Below are positions 31,664 through 40,198 of a DNA stretch of 64,000 bases, piece by piece. The stretch comes from Clostridium drakei (GTDB lineage Bacteria > Bacillota > Clostridia > Clostridiales > Clostridiaceae). Each line of letters opens with the position of its first letter. Within the stretch, counting starts at the first letter, position 1. Made by a program: the position numbers and the translations under genes. The DNA lies in the NCBI RefSeq assembly GCF_000633595.2, contig NZ_JIBU02000027.1, forward strand, positions 124,001 to 188,000. The letters run 5' to 3'. Below the pieces are notes generated by a model that saw nothing but the letters and a program-made list of their open reading frames with translations, was not told the DNA's origin and ran no database searches.

Positions 31664-33337
31664 ATGGAGAAAAATACTACATATAAATTTAAAAAGGATT
31701 TAACTAGTTTATTAAAGGCTAGATTTCCATATATATATATTCCTACCTGGGAAGAAGACAGAGTTCTATCGGTAATAAAGGGTGTAGCATGTGATAAAGA
31801 CACAATAAGAACGCCTAGACAGGTATTTACATGGAGTTTAACGTCTGGAATAGTAGGACAATCAGAAAACGTTTCACAGGAAACAAAATCACCAATTAAA
31901 GCTTTGGAGTTTATAGAAAAATGTTCAGAAGCATCAGTATTTGTATTAAAGGATTTTCACGTATTTTTTGGAGTTAATGGAAGAGGGCAGGATAATGAAA
32001 TAGTTAGAAAGATAAGAGACATAGCATCAAGTATAAAGCAAAGCAATAAACCTAAAAACGTAATATTTGTTTCACCAAGTTTAGTATTGCCTATAGATTT
32101 GCAAAAAGATATAAGTATATTAGAGTTTAATCTGCCTACTGCTGAGGAGATAAAAACTTTACTAAATGAAATGATACAGGTAAACAGTAGTACAGGAAGA
32201 ATTAGTATAGATCTAAATGAAGATGAGAAAGAAAAATTAGCAAAAGCCGCATTAGGATTAACTTTTCAAGAAGCAGAAAATTCTTTTGCTCGCGCAATGG
32301 CTCAGGATGGAAGATTAGATGCTAGTGATATAGAATTAATTTTAGATGAAAAATGTCAGGTTATTAAGAAGACAGGCATTTTAGAATTTATAAAAAGTAA
32401 TTTAAAAATTGAAGATGTAGGAGGATTAGAAAATCTAAAGAGATGGCTTATGAAACGTAATAAATCCTGGCTCGATTCTGCACAAAAGTATGGATTACCT
32501 GCACCAAAAGGAGTTTTGATAACTGGTGTACCTGGCTGTGGTAAAAGTTTAATTGCAAAATCTATAAGTGCTATGTGGCAGCTTCCTCTTTTGCGCCTTG
32601 ATATGGGCAGAATCTTTAGTGGCATTGTTGGAAGTAGTGAAGAAAACATGAGAAAAGCTATAAAAACTGCAGAAGCAGTTTCACCTTCTGTACTTTGGAT
32701 TGATGAAATTGAAAAAGGACTTAGTGGTCAGGATTCTGGGGACAGTGGTACATCAACAAGAATATTTGGAACTTTTTTAACTTGGATGCAGGAAAAAACA
32801 GAGCCAGTATTTGTAGTAGCAACTGCAAATAATATAAGTAAGTTACCAGCTGAATTGCTGCGTAAAGGACGTTTTGATGAAATATTTTTTGTAGATCTGC
32901 CTACGTTTAATGAAAGAAAAGATATATTCAAAGTTCACATAAAGAAGAGAATAAAAGATGATTTTGTAAAGGGAGATTTTTCTTTAACTGATGAGGTTCT
33001 AAGTGAGCTTTCTAAAATAACGGAAGGCTTTGTTGGTTCAGAAATTGAACAAGTAGTAATAGCTGCTTTATTTGAAGCTTATTCTGAAGATAGAAGCATA
33101 ACTTTTGAGGACTTTGAAAAAACCATAAAAAACATAGTACCTCTTGTTGTAACACAGGCAGAACAAATCAGAGCTATACGTGAATGGGCCAATGTACGTG
33201 CAGTAGCAGCAACACCTAAGGAAGATCTTTTCAATTATGAATTAAAAGAAACCAGTAAAGAAAATAACTCAGAAGGAAATTATAATAATCCAGAAGATAT
33301 TAAATCTAGTAGAGGTGGAAGAGCCATAGATTTTTAA
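31664..33337 (+). CDS. Ycf46-like AAA+ ATPase with GRAIDF tail
   Basis: This is a 557-residue protein. Residues 1-~235 form the non-ATPase N-terminal region typical of Ycf46-like proteins (LKARFPYIYIPTWEEDRVL). The AAA+ module has Walker A GVPGCGKS (288-295), Walker B VLWIDE (343-348), sensor region ATANN (386-390) and candidate arginine fingers Arg400 and Arg403. A long polar extension ends RGGRAIDF. The ATPase is complete and probably hexameric. Neighbours suggest it remodels or recruits proteins carrying the same tail, or is itself modified at it. It is separated from the upstream gene by 100 bases but I see no terminator there. Confidence 0.85.
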   Translation: MEKNTTYKFKKDLTSLLKARFPYIYIPTWEEDRVLSVIKGVACDKDTIRTPRQVFTWSLTSGIVGQSENVSQETKSPIKALEFIEKCSEASVFVLKDFHVFFGVNGRGQDNEIVRKIRDIASSIKQSNKPKNVIFVSPSLVLPIDLQKDISILEFNLPTAEEIKTLLNEMIQVNSSTGRISIDLNEDEKEKLAKAALGLTFQEAENSFARAMAQDGRLDASDIELILDEKCQVIKKTGILEFIKSNLKIEDVGGLENLKRWLMKRNKSWLDSAQKYGLPAPKGVLITGVPGCGKSLIAKSISAMWQLPLLRLDMGRIFSGIVGSSEENMRKAIKTAEAVSPSVLWIDEIEKGLSGQDSGDSGTSTRIFGTFLTWMQEKTEPVFVVATANNISKLPAELLRKGRFDEIFFVDLPTFNERKDIFKVHIKKRIKDDFVKGDFSLTDEVLSELSKITEGFVGSEIEQVVIAALFEAYSEDRSITFEDFEKTIKNIVPLVVTQAEQIRAIREWANVRAVAATPKEDLFNYELKETSKENNSEGNYNNPEDIKSSRGGRAIDF

Positions 33338-33375
33338 AAATTTTATTAAAATGATAGCATTAGGAGGAATTTTAA

Positions 33376-34095
33376 ATGTCAATATCATTAGCATTAATCC
33401 CTTTGGCATTAGCTGTTCGTGGTATTATGGGAAAAGAGCGATTTGAGGAAATGGCTGAAGCTTCACAGGTTAAAGTCAAAACAAATTTTAAAGATGAGGA
33501 GGAATTGGTTAGTGTTTTAAGAAAAGCTGGTTTTGATGCAGTTAAGTGGGGAGATATTATAAAAACTGATATTAATGATGAAAAAGAATTTTTCTTTTGG
33601 GAGTTTATAGATGGAAAATGGACTGCATCATTTGGAAAGTACAATTCAAAAGAGAGTGTAGCTGAGTTAATTAAAAAAATAGAAAAAACAGCAGGTAGAA
33701 AGATATTGGTTACAAATTCCAATGTAAATACAGATTCACTTGAACTTAAATCATATCCAACAAGCTTTAAAGATGAAAATTTATTAATGAAAACTTTGTA
33801 TGATTATGGAGTTAATTATTCAAAACAAAATTATGGAATTATAAATTGCAGCCTTGGCAGTCACTCTTTTAAACTTATACCTAATAAAGATTCATTTTAT
33901 ATGATACAAATAGAAAATAAAGATGATTTAAAAGATATTTTTATGAATTTGAATAACTTAGATGAAGATTATAGACGTAATGTACAAAATAACACTTACG
34001 AAAATTTAAAATCTAAGGTGGAAGAAAAAGGGTATAAAATTGAAAGTGAAGAGATCATGGAAGATAACTCTATTGTTATAACAATTAATATTTAG
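33376..34095 (+). CDS. DUF1257 (Ycf35)-like protein
   Basis: This 239-residue protein starts with a hydrophobic N-terminus (ISLALIPLALAVRGIMG). The next ~100 residues form an alpha/beta domain that resembles the second (LVSVLRKAGFDAVKW in the first, LMKTLYDYGVNYSK in the second). The C-terminal part, ending YENLKSKVEEKGYKIESEEI and then NSIVITI, is the best match to the Ycf35/DUF1257 pattern. The gene order AAA+ then DUF1257, with DUF2997 nearby, supports the call. Function unknown. It lacks the shared tail. Confidence 0.6.
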   Translation: MSISLALIPLALAVRGIMGKERFEEMAEASQVKVKTNFKDEEELVSVLRKAGFDAVKWGDIIKTDINDEKEFFFWEFIDGKWTASFGKYNSKESVAELIKKIEKTAGRKILVTNSNVNTDSLELKSYPTSFKDENLLMKTLYDYGVNYSKQNYGIINCSLGSHSFKLIPNKDSFYMIQIENKDDLKDIFMNLNNLDEDYRRNVQNNTYENLKSKVEEKGYKIESEEIMEDNSIVITINI

Positions 34096-34110
34096 GAGAA
34101 GGTTATTAGT

Positions 34111-34701
34111 ATGAAGCTTAGAATTCACAGGTTTTTACCTGTAACTAATGTGGAAGGTCCAGGAAAAAGAGCTTGTGTTTGGGTACAGGGGTGTTCTAGA
34201 CATTGTCCTGGCTGTGCAGCACAACCTACATGGAATAAGGATAAAGGAATTGAAATAGATGTAAGGGAGCTTGCTCAAAAAATACTAAATGGTCCCGAAG
34301 TTGAAGGTATTACATTTGTAGGTGGAGAACCCTTTGAACAAGCAGAAGCTCTAAGTGAGCTTGCATTACTTTTAAAGAGAAAGAATCTATCAATTGTCAC
34401 CTTTACAGGATATTCATTAGAGGAATTACAAGAATCTACAAATGATGGTATTAAAGATTTAATTAGTTTAACAGATATTTTAATAGATGGCCCATATTTG
34501 CAAGAAAGAAAAGATCTAAGTAGACCTTGGGTAGGTTCTTCTAATCAGAGGTATCATTTTTTAACGGATAGGTATAAGCACATTAAAGACAATATATGTG
34601 AAACAAAGAATCAAATTGAAATACGAATGGACTCTATGGGGAAAATATTAATAAATGGGATGGGTGACTTTAATGCTATTAAAGGGTTATTTGAAGTATA
34701 A
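34111..34701 (+). CDS. Small radical-SAM (4Fe-4S, NrdG-like) protein
   Basis: This 196-residue protein has a CxxxCxxC cluster motif (Cys28, Cys32, Cys35 in CSRHCPGC) and GGEPFEQAEAL, the S-adenosylmethionine-binding GGEP. It resembles anaerobic activases such as NrdG, but no glycyl-radical enzyme is adjacent. Closing an operon of tail-bearing membrane proteins, it may install a modification on them; this is inference. The same reading frame continues past its stop for 40 codons, including GEGRVID. Confidence 0.85.
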   Translation: MKLRIHRFLPVTNVEGPGKRACVWVQGCSRHCPGCAAQPTWNKDKGIEIDVRELAQKILNGPEVEGITFVGGEPFEQAEALSELALLLKRKNLSIVTFTGYSLEELQESTNDGIKDLISLTDILIDGPYLQERKDLSRPWVGSSNQRYHFLTDRYKHIKDNICETKNQIEIRMDSMGKILINGMGDFNAIKGLFEV

Positions 34702-34824
34702 AGATGGTGTCTTCAGGCTTTATTTAGGCTAGGTCAGTTAGAGATAGAGTGTTTAGATTACTATGTTGATAATAATGGGGAAGGTAGAGTTATTGACAAA
34801 ATACTTAATAGTATATATAGCTAA
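34702..34824 (+). other. In-frame extension after the radical-SAM stop, containing GRVID
   Basis: After TAA 34699-34701 the same frame stays open for 40 codons and reads WCLQALFRLGQLEIECLDYY, then VDNNGEGRVIDKILNSIYS. It has no start codon of its own. Either it is the remnant of a small gene that carried a related motif, or the stop is a recent change, or it is chance. Confidence 0.3.
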
Positions 34825-34853
34825 TAATAAGCTTTGATTTTTTATAGTGGTTT

Positions 34854-34890
34854 GTTTAAGTAGGAATCATAGGTGCATTCCTACTTAAAC
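34854..34890. terminator. Bidirectional terminator between the GR-x-x-DF operon and helD
   Basis: GTTTAAGTAGGAAT and ATTCCTACTTAAAC form a 14-base-pair stem with a nine-base loop between converging transcription units. Confidence 0.8.
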
Positions 34891-34907
34891 AATTATATTT
34901 TATAGGA

Positions 34908-37154
34908 TTAAATTTCATGGTTTTCTTTCAATAATGGAGTACAGTTGCCTGAATAATATATGTGCAAAATATGAAGAGCTCTGGTACAAGCAGTATATAA
35001 CAGCAGCCTTTCTTCCTCACAGCAATAATTTTCATCTCCTGCATTATATATAAGAACTACATCAAATTCTAATCCTTTAGCAAGATATGCTGGGATTACC
35101 AAGGTATCACTTACATATTCATCATCATCCTTCAATATGGCTTTAACATGAATTCTTTCTTTTAAAAAATTATATACTTCATTTGCTTCTTTTACAGTTC
35201 TTGTTATAATACCAATGGATTTATAACCCTTCTCCTTATACACTTTTATATCTTCGATAAATTTTTCTTTTATGGCTTTTTCATCTGAAAAACCAAGGAT
35301 TAAAGGTTCAGCTCCACTTCTTTCTACACATCCATCAGTAATCTCCTTGCCAAGCAGCTTTCTGGAGAACTTAGTAATTTCTATGGTTGATCTGTAACTT
35401 TTACTTAAATTTATTATGCAGGTATTAGCTTTAGGAAATATATGAGATATATTGCTATAATCTCCTACATTCATAAATGGATTGATGGATTGATTAAGGT
35501 CACCTAGTATGGTCATATTAGCATGCTTAAAAAGCTGATAAAAGATTTCATATTGCAATGGTGTATAATCTTGTGCTTCGTCAATAATAACATACTTGAT
35601 TTCTGAGGTTTTGGGAATTCCTTCTAGTGCTCCTTTGAGATATAGAAGAGGAGGTTGATCCTCATAATTAAGCTTTCCAGCCCTCAAATTCTCCAAAGTA
35701 TAGCTTTTTATTTCACCAATTTCCTTTTCGCTGTATCCAGTATTAAAACTTACAGAAAGATATTCCAATTTCATAAAAAGCTTTTTATAAATATCCATTA
35801 AATCAAACTCTGTCATTTTATTGATTTCAGAATATATATCCTTCATTTCATTTTTTACAATAGATATACTACGATTCCTAGCTTCTGTTTTATCTATATA
35901 AGAATCTGATTCCTTAAGTTTACTGGTTACCTCTTCAACCAAATCTTTTTCATAAGGCTCCATAAGAAATAATATTCTTTCTCTTATCTTTTGAAGTCTC
36001 CTTTTTAGTGGAAGCTGTATATAATCTTTAAAAAACAGTTCTTGCAAATCCTTAGAGGAGATTATTAACTTACCTCTTATAATAATATCTTTAAAATTTC
36101 TATCTTCTTTTTCAGTATAGTCTACATATTTTTTTAATATATCTATAAATTGCATGGAAGATTTATATTTTATACTCATTATTCTTTTTTCATACATTGG
36201 ATCTTCCTTAGCTGCAAGAATATTTTCCATCATTTCACTGTAATCTTCCTTTTTAAAAGCAGATTCTAAGACTTTTTGCATATATTCTTTAAATGTAGTT
36301 TGACACATATTGTCTTCTCCAAGCTGAGGCAATACATTGGAAATGTACTCATTAAAAATTTCATTTGGAGAAAATATTATTATATTTTTTGATGCTATTT
36401 TATCTCTATGCTTGTATAAGATGTATGCAATTCTATGAAGAGCAATGGAAGTTTTCCCACTTCCAGCAGGTCCTTGAACGATCAAATTTTTATAATCTTC
36501 ATTACGAATTACTTTATTTTGCTCTCTTTGAATAGTTGTCACTATGTTCTTCATTTTACTATCAGTACTTTTACTCAACATACCTTGAAGTATTTCATCA
36601 TCAATATTTAGATTACTGTCAAACATATATTCAATTTTACCATTATTGATTTTATACTGTCTTTTTAAAGTAATTTCACCATGAATTTTTCCTTCAGGAC
36701 ATGTATAATTAGCTTTTCCAATTTCATAATCATAGTACATGCTGGAAATGGGTGCTCTCCAATCATATACTAGGAAATCAAAATTGTCATTGATAAGATT
36801 GAAGCTTCCAATATAACACTTTTGAGTTTTCTCATCTCCTCTTTCAAGAAAATCCATCCTCCCAAAATAGGGAGATAAAAGTATTTTTTTATATTTTTCT
36901 TCAAGTTTTCTCACAAATTCATGCCTTTTTTTCTGTATTTTCATAGTTGTGATGAATTCCATAAATTCTACAACCTGATCCAATCCATTAGTTATGGATA
37001 AAGAGCCTACATCCTGCCAAAGCTGCTTTTGTGTTTCAATAGAATCCTTTCTAAATTTTTCTTTAAAATCATGTTTTTCATTAAATTGTTTTTGAGCTTC
37101 CTTGAGCACTTCTTGCAGCCATTCATTTTCCAGTTTCCATTCAAAGTTGTTCAA
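34908..37154 (-). CDS. helD: HelD-like UvrD-family helicase (RNA polymerase recycling)
   Basis: This 748-residue superfamily 1 protein has a coiled-coil N-terminal arm (about 1-95), the FDFLVYDWRAPISSMYYDYE segment typical of HelD, Walker A GPAGSGKTS at about 230, a DEAQD Walker B-type motif (VIIDEAQDYTPLQYE) and a C-terminal motif VI near residue 730. Firmicute HelD dislodges stalled RNA polymerase from DNA. Length and order are normal. Two short relics of a second helD copy lie at 27170 and 40002. Its promoter is probably at 37289-37317. Confidence 0.9.
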   Translation of the reverse strand: MNNFEWKLENEWLQEVLKEAQKQFNEKHDFKEKFRKDSIETQKQLWQDVGSLSITNGLDQVVEFMEFITTMKIQKKRHEFVRKLEEKYKKILLSPYFGRMDFLERGDEKTQKCYIGSFNLINDNFDFLVYDWRAPISSMYYDYEIGKANYTCPEGKIHGEITLKRQYKINNGKIEYMFDSNLNIDDEILQGMLSKSTDSKMKNIVTTIQREQNKVIRNEDYKNLIVQGPAGSGKTSIALHRIAYILYKHRDKIASKNIIIFSPNEIFNEYISNVLPQLGEDNMCQTTFKEYMQKVLESAFKKEDYSEMMENILAAKEDPMYEKRIMSIKYKSSMQFIDILKKYVDYTEKEDRNFKDIIIRGKLIISSKDLQELFFKDYIQLPLKRRLQKIRERILFLMEPYEKDLVEEVTSKLKESDSYIDKTEARNRSISIVKNEMKDIYSEINKMTEFDLMDIYKKLFMKLEYLSVSFNTGYSEKEIGEIKSYTLENLRAGKLNYEDQPPLLYLKGALEGIPKTSEIKYVIIDEAQDYTPLQYEIFYQLFKHANMTILGDLNQSINPFMNVGDYSNISHIFPKANTCIINLSKSYRSTIEITKFSRKLLGKEITDGCVERSGAEPLILGFSDEKAIKEKFIEDIKVYKEKGYKSIGIITRTVKEANEVYNFLKERIHVKAILKDDDEYVSDTLVIPAYLAKGLEFDVVLIYNAGDENYCCEEERLLLYTACTRALHILHIYYSGNCTPLLKENHEI

Positions 37155-37211
37155 TTAATCCCATCCTTTCCTTAATAGCAAATGATTTAGTAAGGTTACC
37201 ATAAAAAAACA

Positions 37212-37240
37212 TTGACATTGCTTTAAACAAATAGTATAAT
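37212..37240 (+). promoter_or_regulatory. Near-consensus promoter pointing away from helD
   Basis: TTGACA and TATAAT are separated by exactly 17 bases on the plus strand, within the presumed helD leader. No plus-strand gene follows within 300 bases, so any product would be antisense to the helD promoter region or a small RNA. Confidence 0.6.
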
Positions 37241-37288
37241 ATAATTGAGAAGATATATTATATATAAAAATACAAGGCCAGTAGAATT

Positions 37289-37317
37289 ATAATATCATTT
37301 TTGTTTTGGTATGTCAA
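37289..37317 (-). promoter_or_regulatory. Probable helD promoter
   Basis: On the minus strand TTGACA (37317-37312) and TATTAT (37294-37289) are 17 bases apart, about 135 bases before the helD start. It faces the plus-strand promoter at 37212, so the two transcripts would overlap. Confidence 0.65.
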
Positions 37318-37522
37318 TAATTATACACCTCTTTTCGTTAACTTTAATTATCAAAAAATCTTGCTCATTATAATGTGAGCTTCTAGCCATAGATTCCATA
37401 TTTCCAATACAGTAGCTACAATGTAAATTATTGGGCATTTGTTTTATATGCTCTTTAAAAATGCTTAATAAACTAGTATAGAAATTGTTATTAACAAAAA
37501 TTGTTCCGGTTTTTGTAGAACA
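37295..37522 (-). pseudogene. Small frame with CxxC, possible gene remnant
   Basis: The frame is open for 75 codons and reads NNFYTSLLSIFKEHIKQMPN, NLHCSYCIGNMESMARSSHY, then NEQDFLIIKVNEKRCIIIDI. The composition is protein-like with a CSYC pair. The only internal ATG has no clear ribosome site and the helD promoter lies over its end. I regard it as a 5'-truncated remnant of unknown family. Confidence 0.35.
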
Positions 37523-37555
37523 TCAGAATTCTACAAAGCTTAGAACAATTTTTTG
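37492..37555. repeat. Long nested palindrome
   Basis: Outer arms AACAAAAATTGTTC and GAACAATTTTTTGTT enclose inner arms TTTTGTAGAA and TTCTACAAAG. The whole can fold as a 60-base cruciform or RNA hairpin with a T-run on each strand. It may be a bidirectional terminator or a small mobile-type palindrome. Confidence 0.55.
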
Positions 37556-37565
37556 TTGCTAAAGG

Positions 37566-37688
37566 TTGGTAAATATTAATGAAGATGAGAAAATATACAA
37601 TACCTTTACAAAATTAGATGCTGATAATTCTAAAATGGATAAAATTTTAGAATTAATGAAGAGAATAGAAAATGAAAAAGTTCAGTAA
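37566..37688 (+). pseudogene. Short C-terminal gene remnant
   Basis: An open frame reads VNINEDEKIYNTFTKLDADN and SKMDKILELMKRIENEKVQ before a stop that is followed directly by a terminator hairpin. The helical, charged composition suggests the end of a real protein whose 5' part has been lost. Family unknown. Confidence 0.35.
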
Positions 37689-37719
37689 AATGTGGTGAAG
37701 TTCATCACATTTTTATTTT
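37688..37719 (+). terminator. Terminator after the short remnant
   Basis: TGTGGTGAA and TTCATCACA form a nine-base-pair stem with one G-T pair, followed by TTTTTATTTT. Confidence 0.7.
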
Positions 37720-37832
37720 AAAACAACTTTATTTAAGATTTTTTGCCGGGGTAACAAAGTGTTTTGTTGTAAAACAACAATATTAATGGTATATAATTTA
37801 AATAGTAATATAAATTTTAGGGGGAGTTGTCT

Positions 37833-39122
37833 ATGCATGAATTAACACAATTAATTAAAGATGATATGAAGCCTGCACTGGGAGTGACAGAACCAGGTGC
37901 AATTGCCTTTGCAGTAGCAAAAGCAAGAAGTTATACAAAAGGAAATGTGGTAAAAATAAATGTAGCAATGAACAGTGGCATGTATAAGAATGCCTTTACC
38001 TGCGGAATACCAAATAGCAGCCAGGTTGGCAATGTCTTTGCTGCAGCGCTGGGGTATGTAGCAGGAAATGCTGAAAAAGGCCTTGAAGCATTGGAAAATG
38101 TAACAAAGAAGGATAACATAGAAGCTGATAAACTGGTAAAGGCTGGTGTTGTCACAGTTGAACTTAAGGGAATTACAAGCAAAATATTTATAGAAGCTGA
38201 AGTTATTACCGAAATTGATACAGCTGTTGTTACCATAGAGGATTCACATACAAATATCACAAAGATTACTGTAAATGGAAAAGTAAAAATGGAACAAAAA
38301 TGTCAAAAAGGAAATGATGATGATGAGTTGTTGAATGAAGTATTTGATATACATAAATATACTCTTCAGCAATTATACGATTATATTACAACTGTTGATA
38401 TTGAAGAAATAAGTTTTATAAAAGAAGCTTATAAGGTCAATCTGGAATTATATAATGAAGGGTTAAAAAATCCTAGAACAACATTTGCCAGACATCTTCT
38501 GAAAAACAATGGAGGAAAGGAAATCTCTAAAGATGAACAGTCTACTGCATCTTTACTGTGCAATGCGGCAATTGAGGCTCGTGTAATTGGCTTAAACAAG
38601 CCAGCAATGAGTATTACAGGCTCTGGTGCTCATGGAATTATAGCTACCATGCCTTTGTATGCGGCTTATAAGGTAAATGGTTATACTGAAGAGCAATTGC
38701 TTCGTGCTACTGCGTTAAGCTATTTAGTTTGCATGTATATTAAGGAGTATTCTGGAAAACTTTCAGCCTTTTGTGGCTGCGCAATAGCAGCAGGCTCTGG
38801 AATGGCATGTGCATTGGTATATTTACGTGGTGGAACTATAGATATGATGACCCATGTGCTTAACAATATGGCTAGTAGTATTACTGGTATGATATGTGAT
38901 GGTGGAAATCAAGGCTGTACCATGAAAGGAATTGTTGCTGTAGATGCTGCCTATAAAGCTGTAGATTTTGCAATGAATGGCGTATATATTGATGATGTAC
39001 ACGGCATTAATGGTAAAACTCCTGAAGAAACCATGAAAAATATGGGACAAATTGCATCTCCAGGAATGATTGGTACCGAAAAAACTATTGTAGAGATTTT
39101 TCAAAATAAAAGGAAAGTTTAG
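37833..39122 (+). CDS. L-cysteine desulfidase / Fe-S serine dehydratase alpha-like enzyme
   Basis: This ~429-residue protein starts at ATG 37833, eight bases after GGGGGAG. It has the conserved start ALGVTEPGAIAFAVA, then MNSGMYKNAFTCGIPN, central SITGSGAHGIIATMP, a Cys-rich SAFCGCAIAAGSG and the late MICDGGNQGCTMK. These residues match the UPF0597/CyuA group, which uses a [4Fe-4S] cluster to eliminate H2S from cysteine or ammonia from serine. It is normally regulated by a nearby Lrp-type protein; none is seen. A hairpin follows at 39174. Confidence 0.85.
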   Translation: MHELTQLIKDDMKPALGVTEPGAIAFAVAKARSYTKGNVVKINVAMNSGMYKNAFTCGIPNSSQVGNVFAAALGYVAGNAEKGLEALENVTKKDNIEADKLVKAGVVTVELKGITSKIFIEAEVITEIDTAVVTIEDSHTNITKITVNGKVKMEQKCQKGNDDDELLNEVFDIHKYTLQQLYDYITTVDIEEISFIKEAYKVNLELYNEGLKNPRTTFARHLLKNNGGKEISKDEQSTASLLCNAAIEARVIGLNKPAMSITGSGAHGIIATMPLYAAYKVNGYTEEQLLRATALSYLVCMYIKEYSGKLSAFCGCAIAAGSGMACALVYLRGGTIDMMTHVLNNMASSITGMICDGGNQGCTMKGIVAVDAAYKAVDFAMNGVYIDDVHGINGKTPEETMKNMGQIASPGMIGTEKTIVEIFQNKRKV

Positions 39123-39173
39123 TAATAAATTGCTCCTTAAGTAAAATTAAATTAATAAATATTGTTTAATAAA

Positions 39174-39202
39174 ACTGCAGACAAAATGTGTTTGTCTGCA
39201 GT
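39174..39202 (+). terminator. Hairpin after the desulfidase-like gene
   Basis: ACTGCAGACAAA and TTTGTCTGCAGT form a 12-base-pair stem with a five-base loop. The following T-run is weak. Confidence 0.6.
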
Positions 39203-39256
39203 CTGATGACAATTTGTATTAGAAAGTTAGTGCTTTTTATTTATTTAGAATACTTG

Positions 39257-39847
39257 TTAGCAAAAAATATGATCACTTCTTGTAATTTTAAGTTTAATGC
39301 ATATAAGCATTTTTTCAAGAACTGAATTATAGGTTATTGCCCAACTTGGAGCTCCTACTGCTACAGGATTTGGATTTAAAAGTTCATCTTTTTCGCCTTC
39401 TACAAAAGCATCTAATATTTCTACATTATCAGTTTCTCTTACAGGTTCTGTTGCAGTTACTTCAACATAGGTAGCAAATGGTACTCTTGTTGTAAATTGA
39501 TATACTGGTCCGTTTACGTCAGTTGTTGTAAAATCTGTTATTGTTTTATAGTTTATATTTTTATCAATATAGCCATCAATAATTACTTTTGCATAGAATT
39601 TATCACAATCTTTTTTTCCGTGTAGTGGTACTAGTTTGAAATCTGTAATTACAACCATTTTGTCAGTAGCTATAATACGGAAAAGTGCAGGGCTTGGTGG
39701 AGAAATTGTTAGTTCTCGAACTACGAATTCTTGTTTTTCTCCAAATCCAAGGATCCTTGGAACTTGAATTAGTCTTTTTGGATCAGGTGCAGGTTTTGCT
39801 ACAAAAGGGTTATTTTTAGATACGATTGGATATCTATTATATACCAT
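39257..39847 (-). CDS. SPOCS/DUF3794-like protein
   Basis: This ~196-residue protein probably starts at ATG 39847, 11 bases after AAGGAG; an in-frame GTG at 39859 sits too close to that site. The sequence FYAKVIIDGYIDKNINYKTI followed by FTTRVPFATYVEV is characteristic of SPOCS (DUF3794) domains of spore-coat and cell-surface proteins. No signal peptide or LysM domain is seen. Possible roles are in spore or surface structure, by analogy only. Confidence 0.6.
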   Translation of the reverse strand: MVYNRYPIVSKNNPFVAKPAPDPKRLIQVPRILGFGEKQEFVVRELTISPPSPALFRIIATDKMVVITDFKLVPLHGKKDCDKFYAKVIIDGYIDKNINYKTITDFTTTDVNGPVYQFTTRVPFATYVEVTATEPVRETDNVEILDAFVEGEKDELLNPNPVAVGAPSWAITYNSVLEKMLICIKLKITRSDHIFC

Positions 39848-40001
39848 AATGTCTATCACTCCTTCATAATTCTTGTATTTTTAATAGTATGAAAATAATT
39901 CTAAAAATCATCTTCCATCTTTCTTTTGTTTGTCAATACATTATATTCTGTAGGATGTTTTTTGCTACTTATAATGAACGATATTCTATATTCATTAATC
40001 A

Positions 40002-40162
40002 TGCAATAATGGAGTGCATATGCCTGAATAATATATGCGTAAAACATGAAGGGTTCTGGTACAAGCGGTATACAGCAGCAGCCTTGTTGAAAACTTAGTG
40101 ATTTCCATTGTTAATCTGTAACTTTTAGTTAAATTTATTATGCAGGTAGTATCTTTAGTAAA
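40002..40162 (-). pseudogene. Relic of helD, fragment B
   Basis: Bases 40002-40083 match the 3' end of helD (about 34930-35009), and 40084-40162 match about 35363-35435, so some 350 bases have been deleted between them. Landmarks shared with the parent are TGCCTGAATAATATATG, GGTACAAGC and TTATTATGCAGGTA. It lies 3 kb from the intact gene's 5' end, in the same orientation. Confidence 0.8.
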
Positions 40163-40198
40163 TCAAGAATTTAATATAAAAAGTATTATAGTATTTAT

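Noticed and set aside
37492-37555. Palindrome considered as insertion-sequence ends
   Set aside because: No transposase frame or target duplication is visible nearby.
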